Translations under genes and position numbers: made by a program
Assembly (NCBI RefSeq): GCF_009935845.1
Contig: NZ_QWEK01000030.1
Location: forward strand, 1-48,458
Direction of reading: 5' to 3'
Origin: Pseudoflavonifractor sp. 524-17
GTDB taxonomy: Bacteria; Bacillota; Clostridia; Oscillospirales; Oscillospiraceae
DNA length: 48,458 nucleotides
Notes under the pieces: generated by a model
Told to the model about the DNA's origin: nothing
Databases searched by the model: none
What the model saw: the letters and a program-made list of their open reading frames with translations, nothing else
In this document: piece by piece, positions 1-6,835 of the stretch
Numbering within the stretch: the stretch's first letter is position 1
Layout of the letters: each line of letters begins with the position of its first letter

Positions 1-129
1 TTACAGTGCAAAGCGCGAAACTATGATACTCGTTTTGAGACGGTTTGTCAAATAAAGTTGCAGGGATTCCTGTAGGCGGGCCGCCCCGCGGGGGCGGGAT
101 TTGTGCTCGCCGCACGGGCCGCCTGCGCG

Positions 130-215
130 GCGGGCACCAGGGCCCTTTCCCGAAAGGGCCCTGGACCCAAAGGGCCAGAGGGGGGATGATCCCCCCTCTG
201 GACTCCCCCAGCGCG
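130..215. repeat. GC-rich palindromic repeat, copy 1
   Basis: Two perfect 12-bp hairpins sit side by side. Bases 137-148 pair with 153-164 (CCAGGGCCCTTT / AAAGGGCCCTGG). Bases 175-186 pair with 190-201 (CCAGAGGGGGGA / TCCCCCCTCTGG). The reverse complement of this block lines up, in order, with the block at 490-610, so the two form an inverted pair. It resembles REP-like extragenic palindromes; no protein-coding content is apparent. Confidence 0.75.
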
Positions 216-320
216 GGGGCCCAGGCGGCGTGCCCCGCCGCCACCACTGCCTCAGCGTCCTGAGAGTTTTTCGAGATAAGTGATCCCTGCGCAGGTCTCC
301 TGCCAGACCAGGCTTTATGT

Positions 321-393
321 GCCGGGCCTCCCTGGTCGGCCCGGGGGAACGCCATCTGTAAACAAACCCCCGGGCCGACTCGAGAGGCCCGGC
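321..393. repeat. long inverted repeat (23 paired bases, short loop)
   Basis: Bases 321-330 pair with 384-393 (GCCGGGCCTC / GAGGCCCGGC) and 335-347 pair with 367-379, separated by a 4x4 internal mismatch. The loop is about 19 nt and relatively A-rich. It lies centrally between the two inverted GC-rich repeats. It could be the core of a small non-autonomous element or a strong transcription barrier. Confidence 0.7.
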
Positions 394-489
394 TCTTCTA
401 TTGTAACGTCTCCTGTAAAGCCCCAGCTGGGACTGCGTTGTCTGCCGGACTAGCACATCGGCATGGCAGATATCCGGCGCGGTGCACCG

Positions 490-610
490 GGGGGCTCATT
501 GTATGGGGGCTCCCCAAGGGGGGCCAGCCCCCCTTGGGCCCTTTGGGCCCAGGGTCCTTTCGGGAAAGGGCCCTGGCGCCGCCCGCGCAGGGCCCCGCCA
601 CCGGAGGGCG
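490..610. repeat. GC-rich palindromic repeat, copy 2 (inverted)
   Basis: Hairpins at 514-523/528-537 (CCAAGGGGGG / CCCCCCTTGG) and 549-560/565-576 (CCAGGGTCCTTT / AAAGGGCCCTGG, one wobble) are joined by GGGCCCTTTGGGCCC. The order of these blocks is the mirror image of copy 1 at 130-215, including the shared CCCTTTGGG linker and the GGGAAAGGGCCCTGG arm. Confidence 0.75.
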
Positions 611-669
611 TCCAGAGAATGTCTCTGATTCTCCGCGAATATAGATAAGGAAAAGGGGGGAGCCAAGTT

Positions 670-2193
670 TTGAAACTGAGCCGGTCTTCAATGATATATG
701 GAACTCTGCTGCTTACCGGCGCCGGTCTGGTGGCTCAGGCGGTGGGGTTTGTGTACCGGATTTTCCTGTCCCGGATGGTGGGGGCGGAGATTATGGGGCT
801 TTATCAGCTCATTTTACCGGTAAGCGCAGTGATTATGTCCCTGGCGGCGGTGGGGCCCACGGTGGCGGTGTCCCAACTGTCGGGAGAGTTCTGCGCCAGG
901 GAAATGGGGGGCGGCGTGCGGGCGGTGCTCCGCCGGTGTGGGGCGGCTTTTCTGGCAATCTTTGTACCGGTGGCGGCAGTGATCGTTCTGTTCAGCGACG
1001 CTATTTCGGTCTATATCCTCCGGGACGCCCGAACCAGGCTGGGCCTGCTCCTTCTGATGCCCTGCATTCTGCTGACGGGGATTGAAAATCTCCACAAGCA
1101 TTTTTTCTACGGCACAGGAAATGTGCGTCCGCCGGCGCTGGTGGAGCTGTGCGAGCAGTTTATCCGGGCGGGGGCGGTGCTGGGCCTGCTGGCGGCGTTT
1201 TTGCCTCAGAATCCGGAACGGACCGTGGGGCTGATCGTGCTGGGCATGGTGCTGTGCGAGGTGTTTTCCGCGGTGACGCTGGTGACGCTCTGCCGCCGGT
1301 ATATGGCCGGGCTGCCGCGAGTACCGGCCAAGGCGGGGCTGAACCGCCGCATCGCGTCTATCGCCGTACCAGCGGGGGTGACCGCCCTGCTGGGGAACCT
1401 GATGGGGTCGGCCAACGCCATTCTTATCCCCCAGCGGCTGGTGGCGGCGGGGGCGGATGTGTCCCAGGCCATGAGCGCCTTTGGGGTGCTGTGCGGCATG
1501 ACGGCGCCGATGCTGAACATGCCGTCGGCCTTTATTGGAGCCATGGGGCTGGTGCTGGTGCCCCGGCTGGCCCAGAGCGCCGCTTTGGGCCGCCTGGACC
1601 GCATCCGGGACCGGATCAACAAGGCCATGTTGGCAACTTCGGTGCTGATTATGCCCTGCATGGCCTTTTTGGTAGTATTGGGGCCGGCAATCGGGCGTTT
1701 TTTGTTCCGGGAACCCACGGCGGGACAGTTTATCCTCCCCCTGTCGGCGGGCGTGCTGCTGTCCTGCTATCAGTCAGTATTGGGCGGAGTGCTCAATGGC
1801 GTGGGAAAGCACCGCCGTGCCGCGTGGAACGCCATTGTATGCGCCGCGGTCCAGCTGGGCTGTACCTGGTTTTTTATGGGCCTGCCTGGCGTGGGGCTGG
1901 GGGGATATGTGGCCGGATTTGTGATCAGCTCTGCCCTTGGCCTGCTCCTCAACTGGCCGGCGGTGGGGCGGTACGCCGGGATGCGGCCCCGGATTTTCCA
2001 GTGGTGTACCGCGCCCATGCTGGCCTCGGTGCTCACGGGGCTGTGCATCAACCTGCTGTTCCGGGTGCTGACAGACAGCGGCGTAGGGGCGGGGCTGGCT
2101 GGGCTGGCCTGCCTGGTGTTCGGCGGGGTGGAGTATCTTGCGGCGCTGGCCGCACAGGGTGTGCCGGTGCGCGCCCTCTTCCGGCTGAACTAG
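670..2193 (+). CDS. spoVB: SpoVB-like polysaccharide/lipid flippase (MATE/MVF superfamily)
   Basis: A 507-residue, very hydrophobic protein with roughly 12-14 predicted membrane segments, matching the length and composition of the SpoVB / oligosaccharide flippase branch of the MOP superfamily. Such proteins move lipid-linked glycan precursors across the cytoplasmic membrane; SpoVB acts in spore cortex formation. The N-terminus carries the usual first helix followed by FVYRIFLSRMVGAE, a pattern typical of Clostridial SpoVB-like proteins. The start is TTG at 670, chosen because a purine-rich AAGGGGGGAG Shine-Dalgarno lies about 9 nt upstream. It is monocistronic and ends at a strong hairpin shared with the convergent SLH gene. 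The exact substrate cannot be told from sequence, and other MurJ/SpoVB family roles are possible. Confidence 0.8.
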   Translation: MKLSRSSMIYGTLLLTGAGLVAQAVGFVYRIFLSRMVGAEIMGLYQLILPVSAVIMSLAAVGPTVAVSQLSGEFCAREMGGGVRAVLRRCGAAFLAIFVPVAAVIVLFSDAISVYILRDARTRLGLLLLMPCILLTGIENLHKHFFYGTGNVRPPALVELCEQFIRAGAVLGLLAAFLPQNPERTVGLIVLGMVLCEVFSAVTLVTLCRRYMAGLPRVPAKAGLNRRIASIAVPAGVTALLGNLMGSANAILIPQRLVAAGADVSQAMSAFGVLCGMTAPMLNMPSAFIGAMGLVLVPRLAQSAALGRLDRIRDRINKAMLATSVLIMPCMAFLVVLGPAIGRFLFREPTAGQFILPLSAGVLLSCYQSVLGGVLNGVGKHRRAAWNAIVCAAVQLGCTWFFMGLPGVGLGGYVAGFVISSALGLLLNWPAVGRYAGMRPRIFQWCTAPMLASVLTGLCINLLFRVLTDSGVGAGLAGLACLVFGGVEYLAALAAQGVPVRALFRLN

Positions 2194-2196
2194 CAA

Positions 2197-2234
2197 GGTC
2201 CCGGCCCCTGCGCGCAGGGGCCGGGACCTGTTTT
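2197..2234. terminator. bidirectional rho-independent terminator
   Basis: A perfect 14-bp stem (2197-2210 with 2215-2228, GGTCCCGGCCCCTG) with a CGCG loop is followed by TGTTTT on the plus strand. It sits between the convergent flippase and SLH genes and can serve the flippase; the minus-strand side has fewer U residues. Confidence 0.85.
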
Positions 2235-2244
2235 CTGCCGGCGG

Positions 2245-3435
2245 TTATTTTTTCAGGGCGTTCATACGGATCCGGGCATCGTCGATGAGATCGGAGATTT
2301 CCAGCCAGTGGTCCGTGACCTGATGGGCGAAGTCCAGGTCGCCCTCAGAGGTAAAGGTGCGGTTGCGCAGATCCTTCAGCTCGGAGATGGTGGTCTCTGT
2401 AACATGCTTCAGATCGGCGAAGAACTCCGGATACTCGTTGCAGGCGGCCAGAATGGCATTGGCATAGGGAAGTGCCTCATCAACATATTTGCGCATATCT
2501 TTCAGAGCATCGCGCCGCGTGGATTCCGCGCTGAGCATCGTGCTGAAATTTGGGGAACCGAAGAGGGGCTCAGCCGCCATATCATAGGACATTCTGGCCA
2601 CATCTGCCGTTGTGGCGGTAGTAATAATAACCATAATGCGGTACCGGCCGTCGTTGTAGCCGTCTACAATCTTATTGAAAGGAGAGACCAGCTGGTTGTA
2701 GGTGGGTCCGGCAGGAGGGGCAGGCGTAGGTGTGGGAGTAGGCGTAGGCGTGGGGGTGGGAACGGCGGCGGCGGAGAGGGTGAAGCTCTGGCGCAGGGAG
2801 GCGTCCGCCATGGCAGAGAGAATCACCGCCACCTCGGCCCGGGTAATATTGTTGTTGGGCAGGAAGGCCCGGGTGGCGCCGGAGCCGGAGAGGACTCCTG
2901 CCCGGTAGAGGCGGTAGACGGCGTCGTGATAGTTGGCGTCAGAGGGGATGTCGGGAATGGCGTTGTCCTCCACGGTGTTGATGGCGGCCAGCCCCTCCGC
3001 CGGGAAAGCGTTGGCCAGAATCATGGCGAAGCCGGCCCGGCTGATCACCGCGCCGTAGTCCGGATAGCCACCGGCGATGCCGTTGGCGGCGGCGTAGTCC
3101 ACATAGGGCTGATACCAGGGGTCGCCGGGCTCAAAGACGAAGCCCTCCCCCTGATAGGCGGCGTGGAGCCGGCTGGCGATGACCACGGTCTCGCCGATGG
3201 TCACGTTGCCGCCCGCGTTGAACAGGGTGGCGCTGGGGCCCTGCATCAGGCCGTATTCATAGGCGGCCTGAACCGGGCCGGCGAACCAGGCGCCGGCGGG
3301 GACGTCGGTAAACTGGCCGGGGGTATAGGGGTTGGACTTGGTGAAGTTGTCCAGCCCCGCGGCGGCGGAGGCCGCCGGCAGCAAGGACAGGCACAGAGTC
3401 AGCGCCAGCGCCAGGGAGAGGAAACGCTTTTTCAT
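2245..3435 (-). CDS. secreted S-layer homology (SLH) domain protein
   Basis: A 396-residue exported protein. A signal peptide (MKKRFLSLALALTL...AASA) is followed by three SLH-type repeats at about residues 35-210, with recognisable FTDVP..WF..PV and ITRAE..VIL motifs. A PTPTPT proline-threonine linker near residue 225 leads to a helical C-terminal domain of about 140 residues that I do not recognise. SLH domains usually bind secondary cell-wall polymers non-covalently, so the protein probably sits on the cell surface. The start at 3435 is set by AAGGAGTG 7-8 nt upstream; an open frame extends further upstream but lacks a ribosome site and runs into the promoter. The linker is encoded by near-perfect hexanucleotide repeats (2712-2762) and may vary in length between strains. 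See the promoter entry for a possible phase-variable switch. Confidence 0.85.
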   Translation of the reverse strand: MKKRFLSLALALTLCLSLLPAASAAAGLDNFTKSNPYTPGQFTDVPAGAWFAGPVQAAYEYGLMQGPSATLFNAGGNVTIGETVVIASRLHAAYQGEGFVFEPGDPWYQPYVDYAAANGIAGGYPDYGAVISRAGFAMILANAFPAEGLAAINTVEDNAIPDIPSDANYHDAVYRLYRAGVLSGSGATRAFLPNNNITRAEVAVILSAMADASLRQSFTLSAAAVPTPTPTPTPTPTPAPPAGPTYNQLVSPFNKIVDGYNDGRYRIMVIITTATTADVARMSYDMAAEPLFGSPNFSTMLSAESTRRDALKDMRKYVDEALPYANAILAACNEYPEFFADLKHVTETTISELKDLRNRTFTSEGDLDFAHQVTDHWLEISDLIDDARIRMNALKK

Positions 3436-3508
3436 TCCAAAACACTCCTTTATCGTCTTGCGCAGCAAAACAGAAGAGAAAACCGTCATACTGCACAAGT
3501 TTTCGTAA

Positions 3509-3540
3509 ATTATATCATATATATATATATATATTGTCAA
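3509..3540 (-). promoter_or_regulatory. promoter with (AT)9 spacer tract for the SLH gene
   Basis: On the minus strand a perfect TTGACA (3540-3535) is followed by nine AT dinucleotides (3534-3517), then GATATAAT with TATAAT at 3514-3509. With nine repeats the spacer to TATAAT is 20 nt; loss of one or two repeats would give 18 or 16 nt. An alternative TATGAT at 3519-3514 has a 15-nt spacer. The transcript would have a leader of about 65-70 nt before the SLH start. Confidence 0.75.
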
Positions 3541-3588
3541 GAGATTTAGAGAACTTTTTTTTCAGACGGCAATTTCCGCAGGAAAAAA

Positions 3589-3617
3589 GGGCCTGCGGTT
3601 TGTCAAACCGCAGGCCC
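3589..3617. terminator. terminator downstream of the EF-G paralogue
   Basis: A 13-bp perfect stem (3589-3601 with 3605-3617, GGGCCTGCGGTTT) with a 3-nt loop is followed on the minus strand by a run of six T residues (complement of 3583-3588). This is a canonical intrinsic terminator for the minus-strand gene ending at 3648. Confidence 0.9.
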
Positions 3618-3647
3618 TCTTTGAAGTTCAGAACCACAGCGTGAATT

Positions 3648-5723
3648 TTAGTTGTCCAGCTCCTGCATCGCCTTGGCGGCGTCGATGGCCTTCTGCTGGG
3701 CGGCGGGGGGAGCGTCCTCGTAGCGGACGAAATGGAAGGTGAACGAGCCCCGGCTCTGGGTGAGGGAGCGCAGGTCGATGGCGTAGGTCATCATCTCGGC
3801 CATAGGGACCTCCGCCTCCACCACCTGGTTGCCCTTGCCGTCGGGATTCATGCCCATGACGCGGCCCCGGCGCTTATTCAGGTCGCCGATGACGTCGCCC
3901 ATGTAGCTGTCGGGAATGGTGACTTTCAGTTCGCCCACAGGCTCCAGCAAAATGGGGTTGGCGTCGGGCAGGCCGGCCTTGTAGGCCAGCTGGGCGGCGG
4001 TCTTAAAGGCCATTTCAGAGGAGTCCACCGGGTGGTAGGATCCGTCGAACAGGGTCGCCTTCAGGTTGACCACGGGGTAGCCGGCCAGCACGCCGTGCTG
4101 CACCGCTTCCCGCAGGCCCTTTTCCACCGCAGGGAAGTAGTTTTTGGGCACCGCGCCGCCGAAGACCTCCTCGCAGAACTCCAGCTCTTCGCTCTCGCCT
4201 GGCTCGAAGCGGATCTTTACGTCGCCGAACTGGCCGTGGCCGCCGGACTGCTTCTTGTGGCGGCCCTGGACCTCTACCTTTTTGCGGATCTTCTCCCGGT
4301 AGGCCACCCGGGGGGTGGAAAGCTCCGCCTCTACGCTGAAGCGGCTCTTCAGCTTGGAGAGAAGCACGTCCATCTGCATATCGCCGGTGCCGGTGACCAC
4401 CATCTGACGGGTCTCGGCGTTGTTGGCCCAGGTGAAGGTGGGATCCTCCTCGCTCATGCGGGTGAGGCCGCCGGCGATCTTGTCCTCCTGGCCCTTGGTC
4501 TTGGGGGCGATGGCCACGGAGTAGCAGGGCTCGGGGAAGGGCAGGGGGGCGATTTTAATCACCTTGCGGCTGTCACAGATGGTGTCCCCGGTCTTGAAGG
4601 CGTCCATCTTGGCCACGGCGCCGATGTCGCCGCACACCAGCTCCTTGACCTCCTCCGCCTTCTTGCCCTTCATCACATAGAGGCGGCCCAGCTTGACGGT
4701 CTCGCCGGTGCGGGCGATGACCACAGGCATATCGGGGGTAAGTGTGCCGGAAAAGACCTTGATATAGGAGTACTTGCCGTACTGGTCAGAGGTAGTCTTG
4801 AAGACGAAAGCGCAGGGATAGGCCCGGTCGGACAGGACATATTCCTCCAGCTCGCCGTCGGCGTTCTCCACCATCTCGGGGGAGCCCTCCAGGGGGTTGG
4901 GGACCAGGTCCACAATGGTGTCCAGCAGCATCAGGGTGCCCAGCCCCTCCGCGGCGGAGCCGCAGACCACGGGGAAGAGGGACAGCTCCCGCACGCCCTG
5001 GCGCAGGCCCTGGACCATCTCGGCGTAGGTGAAGTCCTCTCCGCCGAAGTATTTGTCCATAAACTCCTCGCTGGTCTCGGCCACGGACTCCTTCAGGGCG
5101 TCGTACAGCTCATCCAGCACAGGTTTTTTATCCTCCGGCACATCGATCTCCACCCGCTTGCCGTGCTGCATCTCATAGGCGCGCTTGTGAAGTACGTCGA
5201 TAATGCCGATGACCTTCTTGTTCTCGTCCCAGATGGGGGCGACGACAGGGGCGATGTTCTTGCCGAACCGCTCCCGCAGGGTGGCGAAAGCGGCGTTGTA
5301 GTCGGCGTTGTCCTCGTCGGTCTTGGAGATATAGAGGATGCGGGGCATCTTCCGGTCCTCGCAGTAGTTCCAGGCCTTCTCGGCGCCCACGCTCATGCCG
5401 CCCTTGGCGGAGCAGACGATCACCGCCGCGCCGGAGACGCTCATGGCCTCAATGGCCTCGCCTACGAAGTCAAAATAGCCCGGGGTGTCCAGCACGTTGA
5501 TCTTGCAGCCCTTATATTCCACAGGAGCCACCGCCGTGGAGATGGAAATCTGGCGGCGGGTCTCCTCCGGGTCGTAGTCGCAGGTGGTGTTGCCGTCTAC
5601 CGTGGACCCCATCCGGATGGATCCGCCGGTGAGATACAGCATACTCTCCGCCAGAGTGGTCTTGCCGTTGCCGCCGTGTCCCAGCAGGCAGATGTTGCGG
5701 ATGTTTTGCGCAGAATAGCTCAT
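3648..5723 (-). CDS. elongation factor G paralogue (FusA-like translational GTPase)
   Basis: A 691-residue protein of full EF-G length. It has the P-loop GHGGNGKT (15-22), G3 DTPGYFDF (near 77) and a G4 motif SKTD where EF-G normally has NKxD, followed by domains II-V including the domain IV/V region. GHGGNGKT in place of the canonical AHIDAGKT marks it as the divergent EF-G-like paralogue common in Clostridia, not the housekeeping fusA that sits with str ribosomal genes; no ribosomal genes lie near here. The likely role is a ribosome-associated GTPase in translocation, recycling or ribosome protection; which one is not decidable from sequence. The start at 5723 follows AAGGAGAGG by 7 nt. It appears monocistronic, with its own promoter and terminator. 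Confidence 0.88.
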   Translation of the reverse strand: MSYSAQNIRNICLLGHGGNGKTTLAESMLYLTGGSIRMGSTVDGNTTCDYDPEETRRQISISTAVAPVEYKGCKINVLDTPGYFDFVGEAIEAMSVSGAAVIVCSAKGGMSVGAEKAWNYCEDRKMPRILYISKTDEDNADYNAAFATLRERFGKNIAPVVAPIWDENKKVIGIIDVLHKRAYEMQHGKRVEIDVPEDKKPVLDELYDALKESVAETSEEFMDKYFGGEDFTYAEMVQGLRQGVRELSLFPVVCGSAAEGLGTLMLLDTIVDLVPNPLEGSPEMVENADGELEEYVLSDRAYPCAFVFKTTSDQYGKYSYIKVFSGTLTPDMPVVIARTGETVKLGRLYVMKGKKAEEVKELVCGDIGAVAKMDAFKTGDTICDSRKVIKIAPLPFPEPCYSVAIAPKTKGQEDKIAGGLTRMSEEDPTFTWANNAETRQMVVTGTGDMQMDVLLSKLKSRFSVEAELSTPRVAYREKIRKKVEVQGRHKKQSGGHGQFGDVKIRFEPGESEELEFCEEVFGGAVPKNYFPAVEKGLREAVQHGVLAGYPVVNLKATLFDGSYHPVDSSEMAFKTAAQLAYKAGLPDANPILLEPVGELKVTIPDSYMGDVIGDLNKRRGRVMGMNPDGKGNQVVEAEVPMAEMMTYAIDLRSLTQSRGSFTFHFVRYEDAPPAAQQKAIDAAKAMQELDN

Positions 5724-5795
5724 ATGTTTCCTCTCCTTGCACTTGAAATCGGGCCAGCAGTGTGCCCCGATGGATCATCACGACTGACAGTAGTC

Positions 5796-5824
5796 ATTAT
5801 AACTCAAAATAAACAGTTTGGCAA
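5796..5824 (-). promoter_or_regulatory. sigma-A promoter of the EF-G paralogue
   Basis: On the minus strand TTGCCA (5824-5819), a 17-nt spacer and a perfect TATAAT (5801-5796) precede the gene. The leader is about 65 nt and contains a small hairpin (ATCGGG...CCCGAT). Confidence 0.75.
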
Positions 5825-5857
5825 CAGCAAATTCATTAAAATCGTTCAAACTCCACA

Positions 5858-6071
5858 AAAAGGCCCGCGCGGACAACCGCAGTGCTCATAAGACAGGGAA
5901 CCGCTACAGCAAGGCAAATTGCTGTAGCTGCAAGGGCGCTCAGTACTTGGCTCTCCCAGGGGGAGAGCCAGGGGGCGCGCAATCGGGGGTATGCAAGAAA
6001 CGGAGCGTATCGATACTGATACGCTCCGTTCCCTGTTTTACGGACGCCCGCCTAAAGTGCGCGGGCCTTTT
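5858..6071. repeat. nested palindromic element of about 214 bp
   Basis: Outer arms 5858-5870 and 6059-6071 pair perfectly (AAAAGGCCCGCGC). Next, ACAGGGAAC (5893-5901) pairs with GTTCCCTGT (6028-6036). Inside are three hairpins: 5903-5912/5919-5928 (GCTACAGCAA), 5949-5957/5961-5969 (GGCTCTCCC) and 6000-6011/6018-6029 (ACGGAGCGTATC). No open frame fits it. The nested order suggests a folded RNA or a MITE-like element; I do not recognise the family. Confidence 0.65.
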
Positions 6072-6155
6072 GGGGCATAGAAAGCATCCCGTTGTGTCGC
6101 CAGTGTGAACGTGCTTTTGCGAGTCCTCGCCGGGATCTGGAAATCGCTGTTCACC

Positions 6156-6593
6156 TCAATCCATTTCCTCTTGACGCAGCCTCAAGCAATCAAGATAATA
6201 CTGCATATACATGGTATTATTATCTATATCCTCCTTTGTAACGCCCCGCGCTATCACTAACTCCAGATATAGCTTGTTACAGTTGGATAAAATATAGCCA
6301 GTATTTTTCTCGATAATCACATAAATATATTCTCCGTATGTGCTCTCTAAAATATAATCATATTCACTGTTATGAGCTGCCTTTTCCACTCTATAACATA
6401 TAAATTGCAACTCACGCTCTTCTAACATCAGCTTCTGATTCGTAACAGCATGAACCGCATTATATACCAAGTGTTTTCCAAACGATTTTGAGAAATCGGC
6501 AAGTTTTATCTCAGATACAACATATTTCTCTTGCAGCCATTCTAAGAGTTCGGCAATATCTTTCTGCGGAAAAACAGCCTGTTCAAATTCCAT
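6156..6593 (-). CDS. hypothetical protein, AT-rich orphan
   Basis: A 145-residue soluble, acidic protein that I do not recognise. It has no signal peptide or membrane span; the sequence is rich in E, Y, L and I. The gene is much more AT-rich than its neighbours, which suggests recent acquisition. The ATG at 6593 lacks a clear Shine-Dalgarno of its own. Its A overlaps the TGA stop of a 19-codon upstream frame (sequence TGATG), which itself has an AAAGGAGTG site, so translation may be coupled. In-frame TTG at 6602 and GTG at 6596 are alternative starts. Both sides are rich in palindromes. Confidence 0.55.
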   Translation of the reverse strand: MEFEQAVFPQKDIAELLEWLQEKYVVSEIKLADFSKSFGKHLVYNAVHAVTNQKLMLEERELQFICYRVEKAAHNSEYDYILESTYGEYIYVIIEKNTGYILSNCNKLYLELVIARGVTKEDIDNNTMYMQYYLDCLRLRQEEMD

Positions 6594-6652
6594 CACAAGC
6601 AAATAATTTTAGTTAGTAATATCGACTTTAAAATCGAAATAGCCTTTTTCAT
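6593..6652 (-). CDS. 19-residue upstream peptide, translationally coupled
   Basis: A short frame reading MKKAISILKSILLTKIICL, with AAAGGAGTG 8-9 nt upstream of its ATG and a stop that overlaps the next start as TGATG. It could be a coupling leader peptide, or the surviving N-terminus of a hydrophobic protein. It is the only good ribosome site in front of the AT-rich orphan gene. Confidence 0.4.
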   Translation of the reverse strand: MKKAISILKSILLTKIICL

Positions 6653-6788
6653 AAGTGGCACACTCCTTTGTTTTACTAGCGGAATTCTTCGTTACATCAA
6701 TACAGCCTCCCACACGCTTCAAAGAAGATAGTCACTGGCTGTCCGCTATTTAGTCCATGGGAACCACCTCCTGCAATAAAGTTACGGT

Positions 6789-6817
6789 AAAAGGCACGGT
6801 AGCTGGCCGTGCCTTTT
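6789..6817. terminator. terminator of the dusB-ECF-anti-sigma operon
   Basis: An 11-bp stem (6789-6799 with 6807-6817, AAAAGGCACGG / CCGTGCCTTTT) carries its own A/T tails, giving TTTT after the stem on either strand. It lies 19 nt beyond the stop codon of the anti-sigma gene. Confidence 0.8.
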
Positions 6818-6835
6818 GTCGTCTCAAATACAGTG

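Larger units (their letters stand above)
1..669. other. non-coding left flank built of GC-rich palindromes
   Basis: I find no credible gene here; the open frames are low-complexity translations of palindromes. The stretch holds two copies of a GC-rich palindromic repeat in opposite orientation (about 130-215 and 490-610) flanking a segment with its own long inverted repeat (321-393). The last 60 bases are the upstream region of the flippase gene. The first 60 bases could be the edge of an adjoining feature outside the window, which I cannot judge. Confidence 0.6.

Noticed and set aside
1-456. 151-residue minus-strand open frame at the left edge
   Set aside because: It is a low-complexity Gly/Arg/Pro translation of palindromes with no ribosome site or recognisable domain.
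1149-2288. 379-residue open frame overlapping the flippase gene
   Set aside because: It is an out-of-frame shadow; the flippase frame has the ribosome site and a clear membrane-protein composition.
3732-5891. 719-residue open frame antisense to the EF-G paralogue
   Set aside because: It is a GC-rich shadow of a clearly functional GTPase gene; composition is dominated by G, H, L and A, with no domain.
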